From a bacterium (GTDB taxonomy: Bacteria > Bacillota_I > Bacilli_A > RF39 > UBA660), in the NCBI GenBank assembly GCA_019423565.1, contig JAHZBE010000001.1, forward strand, positions 197,212 to 261,211: a DNA stretch of 64,000 nucleotides, in the 5' to 3' direction. Under the pieces are notes generated by a model. That model worked only from the letters and a program-made list of their open reading frames with translations, ran no database searches and had not been told where the DNA came from. How positions within the stretch are numbered: the first letter of the stretch is position 1; the number at the start of each line of letters is the position of its first letter. Shown piece after piece: positions 25,388 to 33,282 of the stretch. The translations under genes were made by a program, and so were the position numbers.

Positions 25388-25735
25388 TAGTTCTTCAATA
25401 TATTTAAGTAATGTTTTTGCATTTGGTCCTAATATAATTTTTAATTGATTGTCAATTTCAACTATACCTTTTGCACCCATTTTTTGAATTGCTTCTTTAT
25501 TAACTTTCGATACATCATTAAGTGTTACTTTAAATCTGGACATATTAACTTCCATCGCAATAATATTATCTTTACCACCTAAATAATCCACTAACTTATT
25601 TGATTCTATGTAAAAGTCCTTTTTGTTTGCTTTTAACACTATTATTACTATAAAAACTAGCACTGCAAAAATTATTAAATATTGATAATTCATTATGTTC
25701 ATATCAATTAAATATTCAAAATTCATTATATTCAT
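25379..25735 (-). CDS. Membrane-anchored PTS EIIB-like domain lacking the phospho-cysteine
   Basis: One N-terminal transmembrane helix (YLIIFAVLVFIVIIVLK) followed by a glucose-family EIIB-like fold: NKLVDYLGGKDNI, MSRFKVTLNDVSKVN, KGIVEIDNQLKIILGPNAKTL. In true EIIB the Cys of C-x-TRLR accepts phosphate; here the equivalent residue is Asn (about 64, in NMSRFKV), so phosphotransfer is not expected and a binding role is more likely. The first 21 codons contain a tandem near-duplicate (MNIMNFEYLID/MNIMNYQYLII), which also duplicates the start. The ATG at 25735 has SD AGGTGA. Confidence 0.7.
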   Translation of the reverse strand: MNIMNFEYLIDMNIMNYQYLIIFAVLVFIVIIVLKANKKDFYIESNKLVDYLGGKDNIIAMEVNMSRFKVTLNDVSKVNKEAIQKMGAKGIVEIDNQLKIILGPNAKTLLKYIEELKK

Positions 25736-25855
25736 ACTAATCACCTATTATAATTATACTATAATTTATCAAAAAAACAAGCAATAAACCTACACTTTTA
25801 ATAAACTTACGAATATTCTATAGTAGAAAATATAATAAAAGGGGTGGAATATATT

Positions 25856-26254
25856 ATGTGTAAAAACAATTGTAACTGCATTAGTGATATATTAAAAGTT
25901 ATTTATTTATTACAAAAAAATGCTGATCAAGAGGAAGATTGTATTTTAAGTTGTGACAAACCTAGCTTAGGCCAATTCTCATGCTTATATTACAATACAA
26001 GACCAGTTATGCTTTATACTTGTATGAGTAATGGTGCAACTCCATGGAGCGCACCAACATCTAGAGTTGCAGAACCAACTACTACTTCGTCAGTATTTAG
26101 AGTTGAAAAAATAGATAACTGCTGCTGCACATTTAGAGTTTTAATCGCAAACGAAGATGGAACATACACTGCAACTGAATCATTCTTTACAATGAACTTA
26201 GAATGTATTTGTAGTATTAGATGTTTAGGTGATACATTTATAGAAAATGTTTAG
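25856..26254 (+). CDS. CotY/CotZ-family spore coat protein
   Basis: Cys-rich protein of the CotY/CotZ coat/crust family. It carries CKNNCNCISDILKVI, CDKPSLG, NTRPVMLYTC, TTSSVFRVEKIDNCCCTFRV, SFFTMNLECICSIRCLGDTF, in the same order as B. subtilis CotZ. The cysteines cross-link into an insoluble lattice around the spore. SD GGGGTGG precedes the ATG at 25856; a GTG at 25844 lies in that SD. I saw no clear sporulation-sigma promoter by eye. It implies a sporulating organism or recent sporulating ancestry. Confidence 0.88.
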   Translation: MCKNNCNCISDILKVIYLLQKNADQEEDCILSCDKPSLGQFSCLYYNTRPVMLYTCMSNGATPWSAPTSRVAEPTTTSSVFRVEKIDNCCCTFRVLIANEDGTYTATESFFTMNLECICSIRCLGDTFIENV

Positions 26255-26583
26255 TCTAAAAAGTCAATTTGGCTTATTTTACTAACATCTATAAGTTCAT
26301 CATCTATCGTTATAAGACTATTATTGGTTCTTCCAATGATAGTCTTTTCTTGTGTGGTTCCATCAGTTAATTTTATTGATACATTTGCTTTGTAAACAAA
26401 ATTTGGTGATGAAAATACATCTTTTATTTGTCTATTAACGCTTTTACCATTAAGGTTTGTTCTTTGTTCTTTATTAATTTCTTCTTTTTTTTCTTGTAAA
26501 CTACTTGATACTAATGACTGTTTTTGATTTTGATTAGTATTTTTTACTATCCCCTTATAAATATTTGGTAATTTCTTTTTCAT
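26251..26583 (-). CDS. Hypothetical protein, tail-to-tail with the coat gene
   Basis: Not recognised with confidence. Residues 1-55 are basic and Gln/Asn-rich, probably disordered; 60-110 form a small beta domain (FVYKANVSIKLTDGTTQEKT, GRTNNSLITIDDELIDVSKI) that looks Sm/Hfq-like or like small coat-associated proteins. Its stop codon overlaps the stop of the CotYZ gene by 4 nt. A coat-associated role is a guess from position only. SD AAGGAG. Confidence 0.5.
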   Translation of the reverse strand: MKKKLPNIYKGIVKNTNQNQKQSLVSSSLQEKKEEINKEQRTNLNGKSVNRQIKDVFSSPNFVYKANVSIKLTDGTTQEKTIIGRTNNSLITIDDELIDVSKISQIDFLD

Positions 26584-26666
26584 TTTAACACTCCTTTTTA
26601 TAAATTTTATGCTTAATGTGACAAATATTTACCAAATAATTGTTTATACTAAAAATGGTGATTTAT

Positions 26667-27785
26667 ATGGAAAAAGATAAAAAAAGATTTTATTTGAATA
26701 CAAAGATTGTTATTATTATATTAATATTTATGATTATAAGTTTACTTAGTATATATAGTAGTCAAAAATTATTATCTTCAAGTTATAACAATTTATACAT
26801 AAAGCAGTTAATATGGTATGTTATTGGATTCATTATTATGTGGATAATTTATAAATCAAAGAATACATTTATATATGATCACTCTTTTTTGCTCTATATA
26901 ATCGGTAATATTTTACTTGTACTGGTTTTGTTTATCGGAACTGAATCAAATGGTGCAAAATGTTGGTTTAAAATACCAGGAATTGGATATTTTCAACCAA
27001 GTGAATTTGTTAAAATATTTATGATTTTAGTCCTCGCTAATATATTAGATAGATTTAATAAAGAACATAAAAAAAATACATTCAAAAATGAATTGAAAGT
27101 TATTTCAAAATCTTTTTTGATTGTTTTGGGGCCCTCTATTCTTGCATTTCTAGAACCGGATACAGGTATAATATTCATTTTTTTGTCTATTTTAATGGTA
27201 ATACTTTTTTCTTCTGGAATAAGACTTAGATGGTTCATATGCTTTTTTATTATAGTTGGTGGGTTACTTTCTGGATTTCTTGTTTTGTTCTTTAACTATA
27301 AAGATCTTTTTATAAGTATATTTGGTACTAACTTTTTTTATAGAATGGACAGACTTTTAGATTGGAAGAATGGAGCGGGAATGCAACTAACTAATGCACT
27401 TGCTGCGACAGGTAGTGCAGGACTTTTTGGATACGGTTTTGGTAATACTCCAATATATTTTCCAGAGCCTCAGACAGATTTTATTTTTTCTGTTTTCACA
27501 AGTAATTTTGGTTTTATTCCTGCGCTGGTATTAATTTTACTTATTTTATATTTTGATATGCAAATAATTAAAGTAGCACTTTCCAAAACAGGAAAATATA
27601 GATATATCGTGTGTGGAATTTTGGCAATGCTTTTATTTCAACAAATTCAGAATATAGGAATGAATATAGGTTTGTTACCAATAACTGGTATAACTTTACC
27701 TTTTATAAGTTATGGAGGGTCAAGTTTAATGAGTTATATGATTGTTATTGGGATAATATTAAACATAAGCTCCACAAAAGTATAA
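26667..27785 (+). CDS. rodA: RodA/FtsW/SpoVE SEDS peptidoglycan glycosyltransferase
   Basis: Polytopic SEDS protein that polymerises lipid II. About ten hydrophobic helices; GAKCWFKIPGIGYFQPSEFV and LPFISYGGSSLMSYMI are the conserved SEDS loops, and FLEPDTGIIFIF contains the catalytic Asp region. The WFKIPG form and lack of an FtsW-type tail favour RodA; SpoVE cannot be excluded given the coat gene nearby. The reading frame extends to a TTG at 26640, but GGTGA lies 5 nt before the ATG at 26667. Confidence 0.88.
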   Translation: MEKDKKRFYLNTKIVIIILIFMIISLLSIYSSQKLLSSSYNNLYIKQLIWYVIGFIIMWIIYKSKNTFIYDHSFLLYIIGNILLVLVLFIGTESNGAKCWFKIPGIGYFQPSEFVKIFMILVLANILDRFNKEHKKNTFKNELKVISKSFLIVLGPSILAFLEPDTGIIFIFLSILMVILFSSGIRLRWFICFFIIVGGLLSGFLVLFFNYKDLFISIFGTNFFYRMDRLLDWKNGAGMQLTNALAATGSAGLFGYGFGNTPIYFPEPQTDFIFSVFTSNFGFIPALVLILLILYFDMQIIKVALSKTGKYRYIVCGILAMLLFQQIQNIGMNIGLLPITGITLPFISYGGSSLMSYMIVIGIILNISSTKV

Positions 27786-27823
27786 AAAAAGTGTACAATT
27801 TTAATAATTATGTACACTTTTTC
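27785..27823 (+). terminator. rodA terminator
   Basis: AAAAAGTGTAC and GTACACTTTTT arms, 15-nt AT-rich loop, directly after the stop codon. Confidence 0.75.
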
Positions 27824-27831
27824 TTTTAGTA

Positions 27832-27860
27832 TTAAAAAAATCCCTAATGAATAAGGATTA
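27832..27860 (-). terminator. tRNA-Ala terminator
   Basis: Minus strand AATCC...GGGATT hairpin followed by TTTTTT, 11 bp after the tRNA 3' end. Confidence 0.55.
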
Positions 27861-27870
27861 ATTAACATTA

Positions 27871-27947
27871 TGGTGGAGCTTAGGGGACTCGAACCCCTGA
27901 CCCTCTGCGTGCAAGGCAGATGCTCTAGCCAACTGAGCTAAAGCCCC
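27871..27947 (-). tRNA. tRNA-Ala (TGC)
   Basis: Complete cloverleaf on the minus strand, GGGGCTTTAGCTCAG start, anticodon TGC in CTTGCAC, TTCGAGTC T-arm and encoded CCA. Single-gene unit with its own promoter. Confidence 0.97.
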
Positions 27948-27978
27948 AAGACTACTTGCAAAAAATCATTGCAAATAG

Positions 27979-28008
27979 ATTATAGCATATTAACTATACA
28001 AAAGTCAA
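27979..28008 (-). promoter_or_regulatory. tRNA-Ala promoter
   Basis: Minus strand TTGACT, 18-nt spacer, TATAAT, starting immediately after the stop codon of the DUF1292 gene. Confidence 0.75.
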
Positions 28009-28332
28009 CTAGTTATTTTCACTTAATTTACTTTCTACTACTTTACATAGTCTATCAAACTCATCTTCATCATCAATGCTTACAAGCATATCACCTTCAT
28101 CAGTAGTTTGAATTTCAAATATATAATAACTTTCTCCATCATCTAAATCACTTACAATTGCATAACTTTTGTCGTTATCATCAAATGATCCAACAACTTG
28201 AACATTTACCTTTTCACCGTTAACATCTTCCATTTCAAGTACCATTGGTTCATCATGGCAGCAATCACAAGAATCATCACAATGTTCTTTGTCGCAACCA
28301 CATTCACATTTTTTTTCTTCTATATTTTCCAT
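28009..28332 (-). CDS. DUF1292 protein with Cys/His-rich N-terminus
   Basis: 107 aa. Residues 7-28 contain CECGC, H, C, CDCCH spacing that looks like a metal-binding cluster; the remainder (VLEMEDVNGEKVNVQVVGSF, KSYAIVSDLDDGESYYIFEI, DEDEFDRLCKVVESKL) is a classic DUF1292/YrzB domain. Function of the family is unknown. Third member in this window, after the two at 14274 and 15229. The frame is open to 28383, but GGAGGG precedes the ATG at 28332. Confidence 0.78.
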   Translation of the reverse strand: MENIEEKKCECGCDKEHCDDSCDCCHDEPMVLEMEDVNGEKVNVQVVGSFDDNDKSYAIVSDLDDGESYYIFEIQTTDEGDMLVSIDDEDEFDRLCKVVESKLSENN

Positions 28333-28408
28333 TTTTCCCTCCACAATATGTATTATACCATAAAGAATATAAATATTATACATAATAAAAAAATATTTTT
28401 AAACTGTA

Positions 28409-28693
28409 CTATCTTTTATAAATTCTTCCTGACATTTTTCCAAAATCATTTGAACTTAAATGATCTGGTTTTAACAACAAATATGGTTCAATTTCTAGTG
28501 CATTAGCAATTGCTTCTATTTTACTAAGACTTGGAGAAAATTTTCCTCTTTCCAATGCACTAATATATTTTGCTGTTAAATTAGAAAGCTCAGCAAGTTG
28601 CTCCTGGGTATAATTTTTGTTAAACCTATACCATTTCAAATTTATCGCAAAACATTCCTTTAATATATACTTGTCTAAAGTACTTACATTCAT
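28409..28693 (-). CDS. Xre-family HTH regulator
   Basis: 94-aa DNA-binding protein; HTH_3 domain at residues 17-75 (YTQEQLAELSNLTAKYISALERG is the helix-turn-helix). No second domain, so it resembles small repressors and the controller (C) proteins of restriction systems. A perfect 12-bp palindrome at 28712-28723, between promoter and start codon, suggests it controls itself and the divergent gene at 28790. An endonuclease gene lies 400 bp away. Confidence 0.82.
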   Translation of the reverse strand: MNVSTLDKYILKECFAINLKWYRFNKNYTQEQLAELSNLTAKYISALERGKFSPSLSKIEAIANALEIEPYLLLKPDHLSSNDFGKMSGRIYKR

Positions 28694-28711
28694 AACATCA
28701 CCACTTTTAAT

Positions 28712-28723
28712 TAAGTATACTTA
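28712..28723. promoter_or_regulatory. Putative operator TAAGTATACTTA
   Basis: Perfect 12-bp palindrome 19 bp upstream of the HTH gene, downstream of TTGACT (about 28744-28749) and a TATA-rich -10 region on the minus strand. Confidence 0.5.
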
Positions 28724-28789
28724 TATTTTTTATTAATAACACCTAGTCAAAAGCGATATAATTTGTTATAATTATACTGGTGGTTAACA

Positions 28790-29020
28790 ATGAATAAAAA
28801 AAGCATTGAAAATGAAGCAAAAAGAATTTCAAATGAACTTCTTAAAAAAAATAATTATAATGAAAGTTTTGATGACCTTATTAATTCTTTGATTAAAAAA
28901 AAATATATTAATAACATTTCTACTATTTCATATAATGTTACAAAAAACATGTCAAGTTATATTGAAATTGTATCAATTAATCCTTTTGTCTATAATTATT
29001 ACAAAAATCTCAAAAAATGA
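28790..29020 (+). CDS. Small helical protein of unknown function
   Basis: 76 aa, Lys/Asn/Ser-rich, two predicted helices (SIENEAKRISNELLKKNNYN; FDDLINSLIKKKYIN) and a C-terminal beta/helix segment. No family recognised. SD GGTGG at 6 nt; -10 TATAAT at 28767-28772. It is divergent from the HTH gene across 96 bp that contain the palindrome, and 68 bp upstream of the endonuclease gene, from which a terminator separates it. Confidence 0.6.
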   Translation: MNKKSIENEAKRISNELLKKNNYNESFDDLINSLIKKKYINNISTISYNVTKNMSSYIEIVSINPFVYNYYKNLKK

Positions 29021-29030
29021 GATTTTTTTG
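29003..29030 (+). terminator. Terminator after the 76-aa gene
   Basis: AAAAATCTCA and TGAGATTTTT perfect arms, 5-nt loop, T run. Confidence 0.8.
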
Positions 29031-29088
29031 TTTTTTTAGGGGATTTTGTATAACCTATGGATAATAAAATATATAGGAGGAAATTTTT

Positions 29089-29826
29089 ATGAATAGTGAT
29101 ATATTAGCATTAAAAGAAAAACTTGATAAAATTAAAAATTTAGGATGGATAGAATGTAAAAATAAAAATAAAAGTGTAACAGGAAAAACTCTTGAAAATT
29201 TACTAGAAATAAATCCTGATAATTTTGAAATACCTGATTATAATACAATTGAGATTAAATCAAAAGTGAGTAAAAGAGAAAATTATATTGATTTATTTTG
29301 CGCAACACCAGATAGTTATGTACTTGAAACGAAAAGACTATATGATAAATATAGTTACTTAGATAGTAATAATTATAAAATTCTTAATTTTGTTTTATAT
29401 GGGGAATTTTTGAAACCAATAAATAATGAATATTCTGCAAAATTAAGAATCGATTACAAAAATAAAAAAGTAATAATGGAAGTATATAATAAAGATAATG
29501 AATTGATAGACAATTTATCATCATGGTCTTTTGAATTGTTAGAAGAAAAATTATGTAGGAAATTAAATTATGTATGTTTAGTAGAGGGTGACAAAAAATT
29601 TTCACATAATGTACTATATGTTAGATACGACAAATATAAGTTTTATAAATTAAAAAAATTCAGTAATTTCATCCGATTATTAAAACGAGGACAGATTAGA
29701 ATATCATTTACACTAGGAGTATATAAAAGTGGTATTAAATCAGGTAAAATGCATGATCATGGAACACAATTTAGTATAAGAAAAGAAAATTTAAAACTTT
29801 TATTTGATGAAATTGAACTAGAATAA
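29089..29826 (+). CDS. MvaI/BcnI-family restriction endonuclease-like protein
   Basis: 245 aa resembling the MvaI/BcnI type II endonucleases, which cut CCWGG/CCSGG-type sites. PD-(D/E)XK core at D50...E55-x-K57 (IPDYNTIEIKSK), then a long beta-rich region and the C-terminal GKMHDHGTQFSIRKENL typical of this family. SD AGGAGG. No DNA methyltransferase is present on either side; the neighbours are tRNA genes and a small HTH gene. It may be an orphan defence nuclease, a repair nicking enzyme or the remnant of a restriction system. Confidence 0.72.
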   Translation: MNSDILALKEKLDKIKNLGWIECKNKNKSVTGKTLENLLEINPDNFEIPDYNTIEIKSKVSKRENYIDLFCATPDSYVLETKRLYDKYSYLDSNNYKILNFVLYGEFLKPINNEYSAKLRIDYKNKKVIMEVYNKDNELIDNLSSWSFELLEEKLCRKLNYVCLVEGDKKFSHNVLYVRYDKYKFYKLKKFSNFIRLLKRGQIRISFTLGVYKSGIKSGKMHDHGTQFSIRKENLKLLFDEIELE

Positions 29827-29873
29827 TTTAAGAAACAAAAGGTCAGGTCAGTTTGATAAATGTTTTGGGACAG

Positions 29874-29896
29874 AAAAAAACAGACTATAAAGTCTG
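29874..29896 (-). terminator. Terminator of the Asp-Phe-Arg-Pro tRNA unit
   Basis: Minus strand CAGACT/AGTCTG, 4-nt loop, followed by seven T. Confidence 0.8.
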
Positions 29897-29909
29897 CTTG
29901 ATTACTAAA

Positions 29910-29986
29910 TGGTCGGGAAGACAGGATTTGAACCTGCAACCTCATGGTCCCAAACCATGTGCACTGCCAAGTTGTGCTACTTCCCG
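29910..29986 (-). tRNA. tRNA-Pro (TGG)
   Basis: Cloverleaf with CGGGAAG/CTTCCCG acceptor, anticodon TGG in TTTGGGA, encoded CCA. Last of a four-tRNA unit. Confidence 0.96.
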
Positions 29987-29994
29987 ATAATATA

Positions 29995-30071
<77 letters not shown>

Positions 30072-30096
30072 ATTCATCGGACCTAATAAACATAAA

Positions 30097-30172
<76 letters not shown>

Positions 30173-30183
30173 AAAAAAAATAA

Positions 30184-30259
30184 TGGCGGTTCCGACGGGA
30201 CTTGAACCCGCGATCTTCTGCGTGACAGGCAGACGTGTTAACCACTACACCACAGAACC
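30184..30259 (-). tRNA. tRNA-Asp (GTC)
   Basis: GGTTCTG acceptor, anticodon GTC in CTGTCAC, encoded CCA. First of the four-tRNA unit. Confidence 0.97.
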
Positions 30260-30282
30260 AGAAATACTCAAATTGCTATTTA

Positions 30283-30312
30283 AGTATACTAAATTTTTGG
30301 GGTAATTGTCAA
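30283..30312 (-). promoter_or_regulatory. Promoter of the Asp-Phe-Arg-Pro tRNA unit
   Basis: Minus strand TTGACA, 18-nt spacer, TATACT; it begins right after the DUF368 gene ends. Confidence 0.8.
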
Positions 30313-30315
30313 CAC

Positions 30316-31128
30316 TTATGTGATTTTTTTCTTATTTTTAGACAAATAATTTGTTAATAAGAAGGAAATTACCATAAAAATCATTGATAAAATACCTCTA
30401 AGACTAAATTCAAGTCCTGGAAATATAGATAAAGTAGATCCACACACAAATCCAATTATAATACTGTACGTTAAAGATAAATGTTTATTAAATAAATAAT
30501 TTACAGCCTTAATTAGGATTATTACGCCAACAATTATACCAATTATAAAAGGTATAAAAGAAATCCATTCAAAATAAGATAAGCTAAATGGGTTAGATAA
30601 CATTAACAACACTTTCTCATACATTCCAAGTAGCATCATAAAAAACGAACTGCTTATGCCTGGAATAATTTTACCCGAAATGTATAAAATACCTGCTATA
30701 AAAAGTTTTATAGGATTTAAATTAGAAACATTATCATAACTAATAACACTTGGAATTACAATAAGTAATAATGAAAAAATAACAGAAAAAATTAAAGTTT
30801 TCATTTTAAGAACCCCACCATTATCTTTTAACTCATTAACAAGAATAGGCACTCCACCAAATATCAATCCTATAAATATATATTTCATTTGGAATTCGTA
30901 ATATTCATATATTTTAAGGAGTATATTCCCAAAAATAATCACTCCAACCATAATTCCAATTATTATGGGAAATAATATAATGATTTTTTTTAATGTTTTT
31001 ATACTAGAATCATTAAGTACAGTTAAAACTTTATCATAAATACCAACTAGTATTGCTATTGCAGACCCACTAACACCCGGTAAAACAACTCCTATACCAA
31101 TTAATATTGAAACAAGAAAACTATACAT
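30316..31128 (-). CDS. DUF368 membrane protein (polyprenyl-phosphate translocase family)
   Basis: 270 aa, about eight hydrophobic helices. The two family repeats are seen as GVVLPGVSGSAIAILVGIYDKVL and GKIIPGISSSFFMMLLGMYEKVL. DUF368 proteins (PopT) have been reported to recycle undecaprenyl phosphate across the membrane, which fits the wall genes in this window. It overlaps the GDPD gene by 8 nt, so the two are translationally coupled. Confidence 0.85.
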   Translation of the reverse strand: MYSFLVSILIGIGVVLPGVSGSAIAILVGIYDKVLTVLNDSSIKTLKKIIILFPIIIGIMVGVIIFGNILLKIYEYYEFQMKYIFIGLIFGGVPILVNELKDNGGVLKMKTLIFSVIFSLLLIVIPSVISYDNVSNLNPIKLFIAGILYISGKIIPGISSSFFMMLLGMYEKVLLMLSNPFSLSYFEWISFIPFIIGIIVGVIILIKAVNYLFNKHLSLTYSIIIGFVCGSTLSIFPGLEFSLRGILSMIFMVISFLLTNYLSKNKKKIT

Positions 31129-31828
31129 TCTTTCTTTCCTTCTTTAGAAATTTTTTCACATCATAACCACTATCATATATAATTCTATCCACACCAATAT
31201 TTTTTAACCTTTTTATTTCAGATTTACCCAAAACACCCCATGCGCTTACAATAAAATTATTGTTTTTAAGCTTTGTAACCTCATCCTTGCTAAGGCAAAT
31301 TGCAGTACAAAGTACATGGTTTAGTTTTATATTTTTGCAATCTTTAATAATTGAATCGTTAACATCATATATCAACCAACCAAGTTTAATTGAATTATCC
31401 ATTTCTCTTATTCTTTTGAGCAAATTGTATTTAAACGATATAAGCACGACATTTTTCAAACTATATTGTTTTAATGTATCTACTATGAGTTTTTCATAAC
31501 CTGTTTCTTTTAATTCAATATATACATTTACATTTCTTTCAGAAAAATTTTTTAAAAACTCAGTTAATCTAACAATTTTCTCTCCCTTATAATATTCATC
31601 TCCAAAATCCATATTTAATAATTCATCAAATGTATAATCAGCCACTTTACCACTATAATTAGATGTTCTATCAACAGATTTATCATGTATAAGTACAAGT
31701 ACATCATCTTTTGTTTTTCTTAAGTCAGTTTCTATACCATCACTACCTACTAAATATGCTAAATAATAGGCGCTCATAGTATTTTCAGGAGCATATTTTG
31801 ATTCACCTCTATGAGAATATACTTTCAT
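31121..31828 (-). CDS. Glycerophosphodiester phosphodiesterase
   Basis: Hydrolyses glycerophosphodiesters to glycerol-3-phosphate. TIM-barrel motifs: SHRGESKYAPENT, GSDGIETDLRKTKDDVLVLI, HDKSVDRTS, NVYIELKETG and SAWGV. 235 aa, cytoplasmic, no signal peptide. The frame extends to 31885 through a tRNA-unit terminator; AGGTGA lies just before the ATG at 31828. Coupled to the DUF368 gene, which suggests a shared role in lipid or teichoic-type polymer turnover. Confidence 0.92.
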   Translation of the reverse strand: MKVYSHRGESKYAPENTMSAYYLAYLVGSDGIETDLRKTKDDVLVLIHDKSVDRTSNYSGKVADYTFDELLNMDFGDEYYKGEKIVRLTEFLKNFSERNVNVYIELKETGYEKLIVDTLKQYSLKNVVLISFKYNLLKRIREMDNSIKLGWLIYDVNDSIIKDCKNIKLNHVLCTAICLSKDEVTKLKNNNFIVSAWGVLGKSEIKRLKNIGVDRIIYDSGYDVKKFLKKERKNV

Positions 31829-31858
31829 TTTATCACCTATTATATAATATGATGAAAA

Positions 31859-31882
31859 TAAAAAAAAAGACTGAGCAGTCTT
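31859..31882 (-). terminator. Terminator of the Leu-Ser-fMet tRNA unit
   Basis: Minus strand AAGACTG/CAGTCTT with 2-nt loop followed by T run. Confidence 0.75.
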
Positions 31883-31895
31883 CATTAATCAATAT

Positions 31896-31972
31896 TGGTT
31901 GCGGGAGTAGGATTTGAACCTACGACCTTTGGGTTATGAGCCCAACGAGCTGCCAGACTGCTCCATCCCGCG
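31896..31972 (-). tRNA. Initiator tRNA-fMet (CAT)
   Basis: CGCGGGA acceptor with the initiator-type unpaired C1-A72, three GC pairs in the anticodon stem (GGGCTCATAACCC) and encoded CCA. Confidence 0.95.
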
Positions 31973-31986
31973 ATGTAAAAAATTAG

Positions 31987-32079
31987 TGGCGGAGAAAGAG
32001 GGATTCGAACCCCCGCGCCGGTTACCCGACCTCCTGGTTTTCAAGACCAGTCCCTTCAGCCAGACTTGGGTATTTCTCC
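31987..32079 (-). tRNA. tRNA-Ser (TGA)
   Basis: Class II tRNA with long variable arm, GGAGAAA acceptor, anticodon TGA in CTTGAAA, encoded CCA. Confidence 0.96.
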
Positions 32080-32083
32080 ATAA

Positions 32084-32172
32084 TGGTGCCTCAGGCCGGA
32101 CTTGAACCGGCACGTGATTTAACTCACGCAGGATTTTAAGTCCTGTGCGTCTACCAATTCCGCCACTAAGGC
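32084..32172 (-). tRNA. tRNA-Leu (TAA)
   Basis: Class II tRNA, GCCTTAG acceptor, anticodon TAA in CTTAAAA, long variable arm, encoded CCA. Confidence 0.96.
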
Positions 32173-32208
32173 AAGCACCAATTATGTCCAATATCACTGG
32201 ACTTCTTA

Positions 32209-32237
32209 ATTGTATAATAAAATTAATAATTTTTCAA
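32209..32237 (-). promoter_or_regulatory. Promoter of the Leu-Ser-fMet tRNA unit
   Basis: Minus strand TTGAAA, 17-nt spacer, TACAAT. Confidence 0.65.
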
Positions 32238-32277
32238 GTCTTTTTTTTATTTTCTTCTAATTTTTATACAAAAAAAT

Positions 32278-32305
32278 AAATAAAAACTCACATTACTGCG
32301 AGTTT
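32278..32305 (-). terminator. Terminator of the Val-Thr-Tyr-Gln-Lys tRNA unit
   Basis: Minus strand AAACTC/GAGTTT, 10-nt loop, then TTATTT. Confidence 0.65.
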
Positions 32306-32315
32306 ACTTACTAAA

Positions 32316-32391
32316 TGGTGTCCTGTATGCGACTTGAACGCATGACCCTTTGATTAAAAGTCAAATGCTCTACCAACTGAGCTAACAGGAC
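32316..32391 (-). tRNA. tRNA-Lys (TTT)
   Basis: GTCCTGT/ACAGGAC acceptor, anticodon TTT in CTTTTAA, encoded CCA. Confidence 0.97.
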
Positions 32392-32408
32392 ATATAACAA
32401 CACAAACA

Positions 32409-32483
32409 TGGCTGCCTAGGCTAGATTCGAACTAGCGCATGTCAGAGTCAAAGTCTGATGCCTTACCACTTGGCTACTAGGCA
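32409..32483 (-). tRNA. tRNA-Gln (TTG)
   Basis: TGCCTAG acceptor, anticodon TTG in CTTTGAC, encoded CCA. Confidence 0.96.
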
Positions 32484-32488
32484 AGCTA

Positions 32489-32572
32489 TGGTGGGGAGAA
32501 GTGGATTCGAACCACTGAACCCTAAGGAGCAGATTTACAGTCTGCCGCGTTTAGCCACTTCGCTATCTCCCC
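32489..32572 (-). tRNA. tRNA-Tyr (GTA)
   Basis: GGGGAGA acceptor, anticodon GTA in CTGTAAA, long variable arm, encoded CCA. It is the ligand expected for the tyrS T-box. Confidence 0.96.
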
Positions 32573-32575
32573 AAG

Positions 32576-32651
<76 letters not shown>

Positions 32652-32656
32652 ATAAA

Positions 32657-32733
32657 TGGTGGACTCTACAGGACTCGAACCTGTGACCCCCTGCTTGTAA
32701 GGCAGGTGCTCTAACCAACTGAGCTAAGAATCC
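32657..32733 (-). tRNA. tRNA-Val (TAC)
   Basis: GGATTCT/AGAGTCC acceptor with one T-G pair, anticodon TAC in CTTACAA, encoded CCA. First of a five-tRNA unit. Confidence 0.97.
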
Positions 32734-32752
32734 AGTGACATTGACATGATTA

Positions 32753-32781
32753 AATATAACATTGATATTTAAATTTGTCAA
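32753..32781 (-). promoter_or_regulatory. Promoter of the five-tRNA unit
   Basis: Minus strand TTGACA, 17-nt spacer, TATATT. Confidence 0.8.
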
Positions 32782-32803
32782 TGGAATTTTGAAATTTTTT
32801 TAA

Positions 32804-33181
32804 TTATTTATTCAATTTATTATTTTCTTTGCAAGAAATCTCTTCCATTTTACAAGAAATCCACTCTGGAAGTATCTCGTCAAACAAATCAAATCCTAAA
32901 TTTGTATCAGACAATTTAGTTCGTTTTCTTTTTTTAGTTTTTCCATTTTTATCTAAAATCATACTTAATTTTATTTGTTTTTTTTCTTCATCCACATCTA
33001 AAATTCTTACCTTTTTTTTATCGCCAATTTTAAACACATCATTTATATCCTTTATAAAAAGGCCATTAATCTCTGATATATGGATAAGTCCACCATACTC
33101 ATTATCCACCTTTGCGAATGCGCCATAAGGTTTTAGTGCTGTAATTTCAACTTCAATTATTTCATCTTTTTTATACAACAT
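32804..33181 (-). CDS. S1 domain RNA-binding protein (YugI/CvfD-like)
   Basis: One S1 RNA-binding domain at residues 5-75 (GAFAKVDNEYGGLIHISEIN, VKILDVDEEKKQIKLSM-type end), followed by a basic linker (KTKKRKRTK) and a short C-terminal segment. This matches Bacillota general stress protein 13/CvfD proteins of about 120-130 aa, which bind RNA or ribosomes and affect translation. SD AGAGGTG. Transcribed towards the tRNA unit. Confidence 0.85.
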   Translation of the reverse strand: MLYKKDEIIEVEITALKPYGAFAKVDNEYGGLIHISEINGLFIKDINDVFKIGDKKKVRILDVDEEKKQIKLSMILDKNGKTKKRKRTKLSDTNLGFDLFDEILPEWISCKMEEISCKENNKLNK

Positions 33182-33282
33182 AATGCACCTCTTATATTAT
33201 TTATTATAACATATAATATCTTTTTTTATAATTATCTTTACTACTTTTTAAAATATATGTATAATTTATTTGGAGGTTTACT

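Noticed and set aside
31914..32197. Frames over the fMet-Ser-Leu tRNAs
   Set aside because: Same artefact; the tRNA genes explain the sequence.
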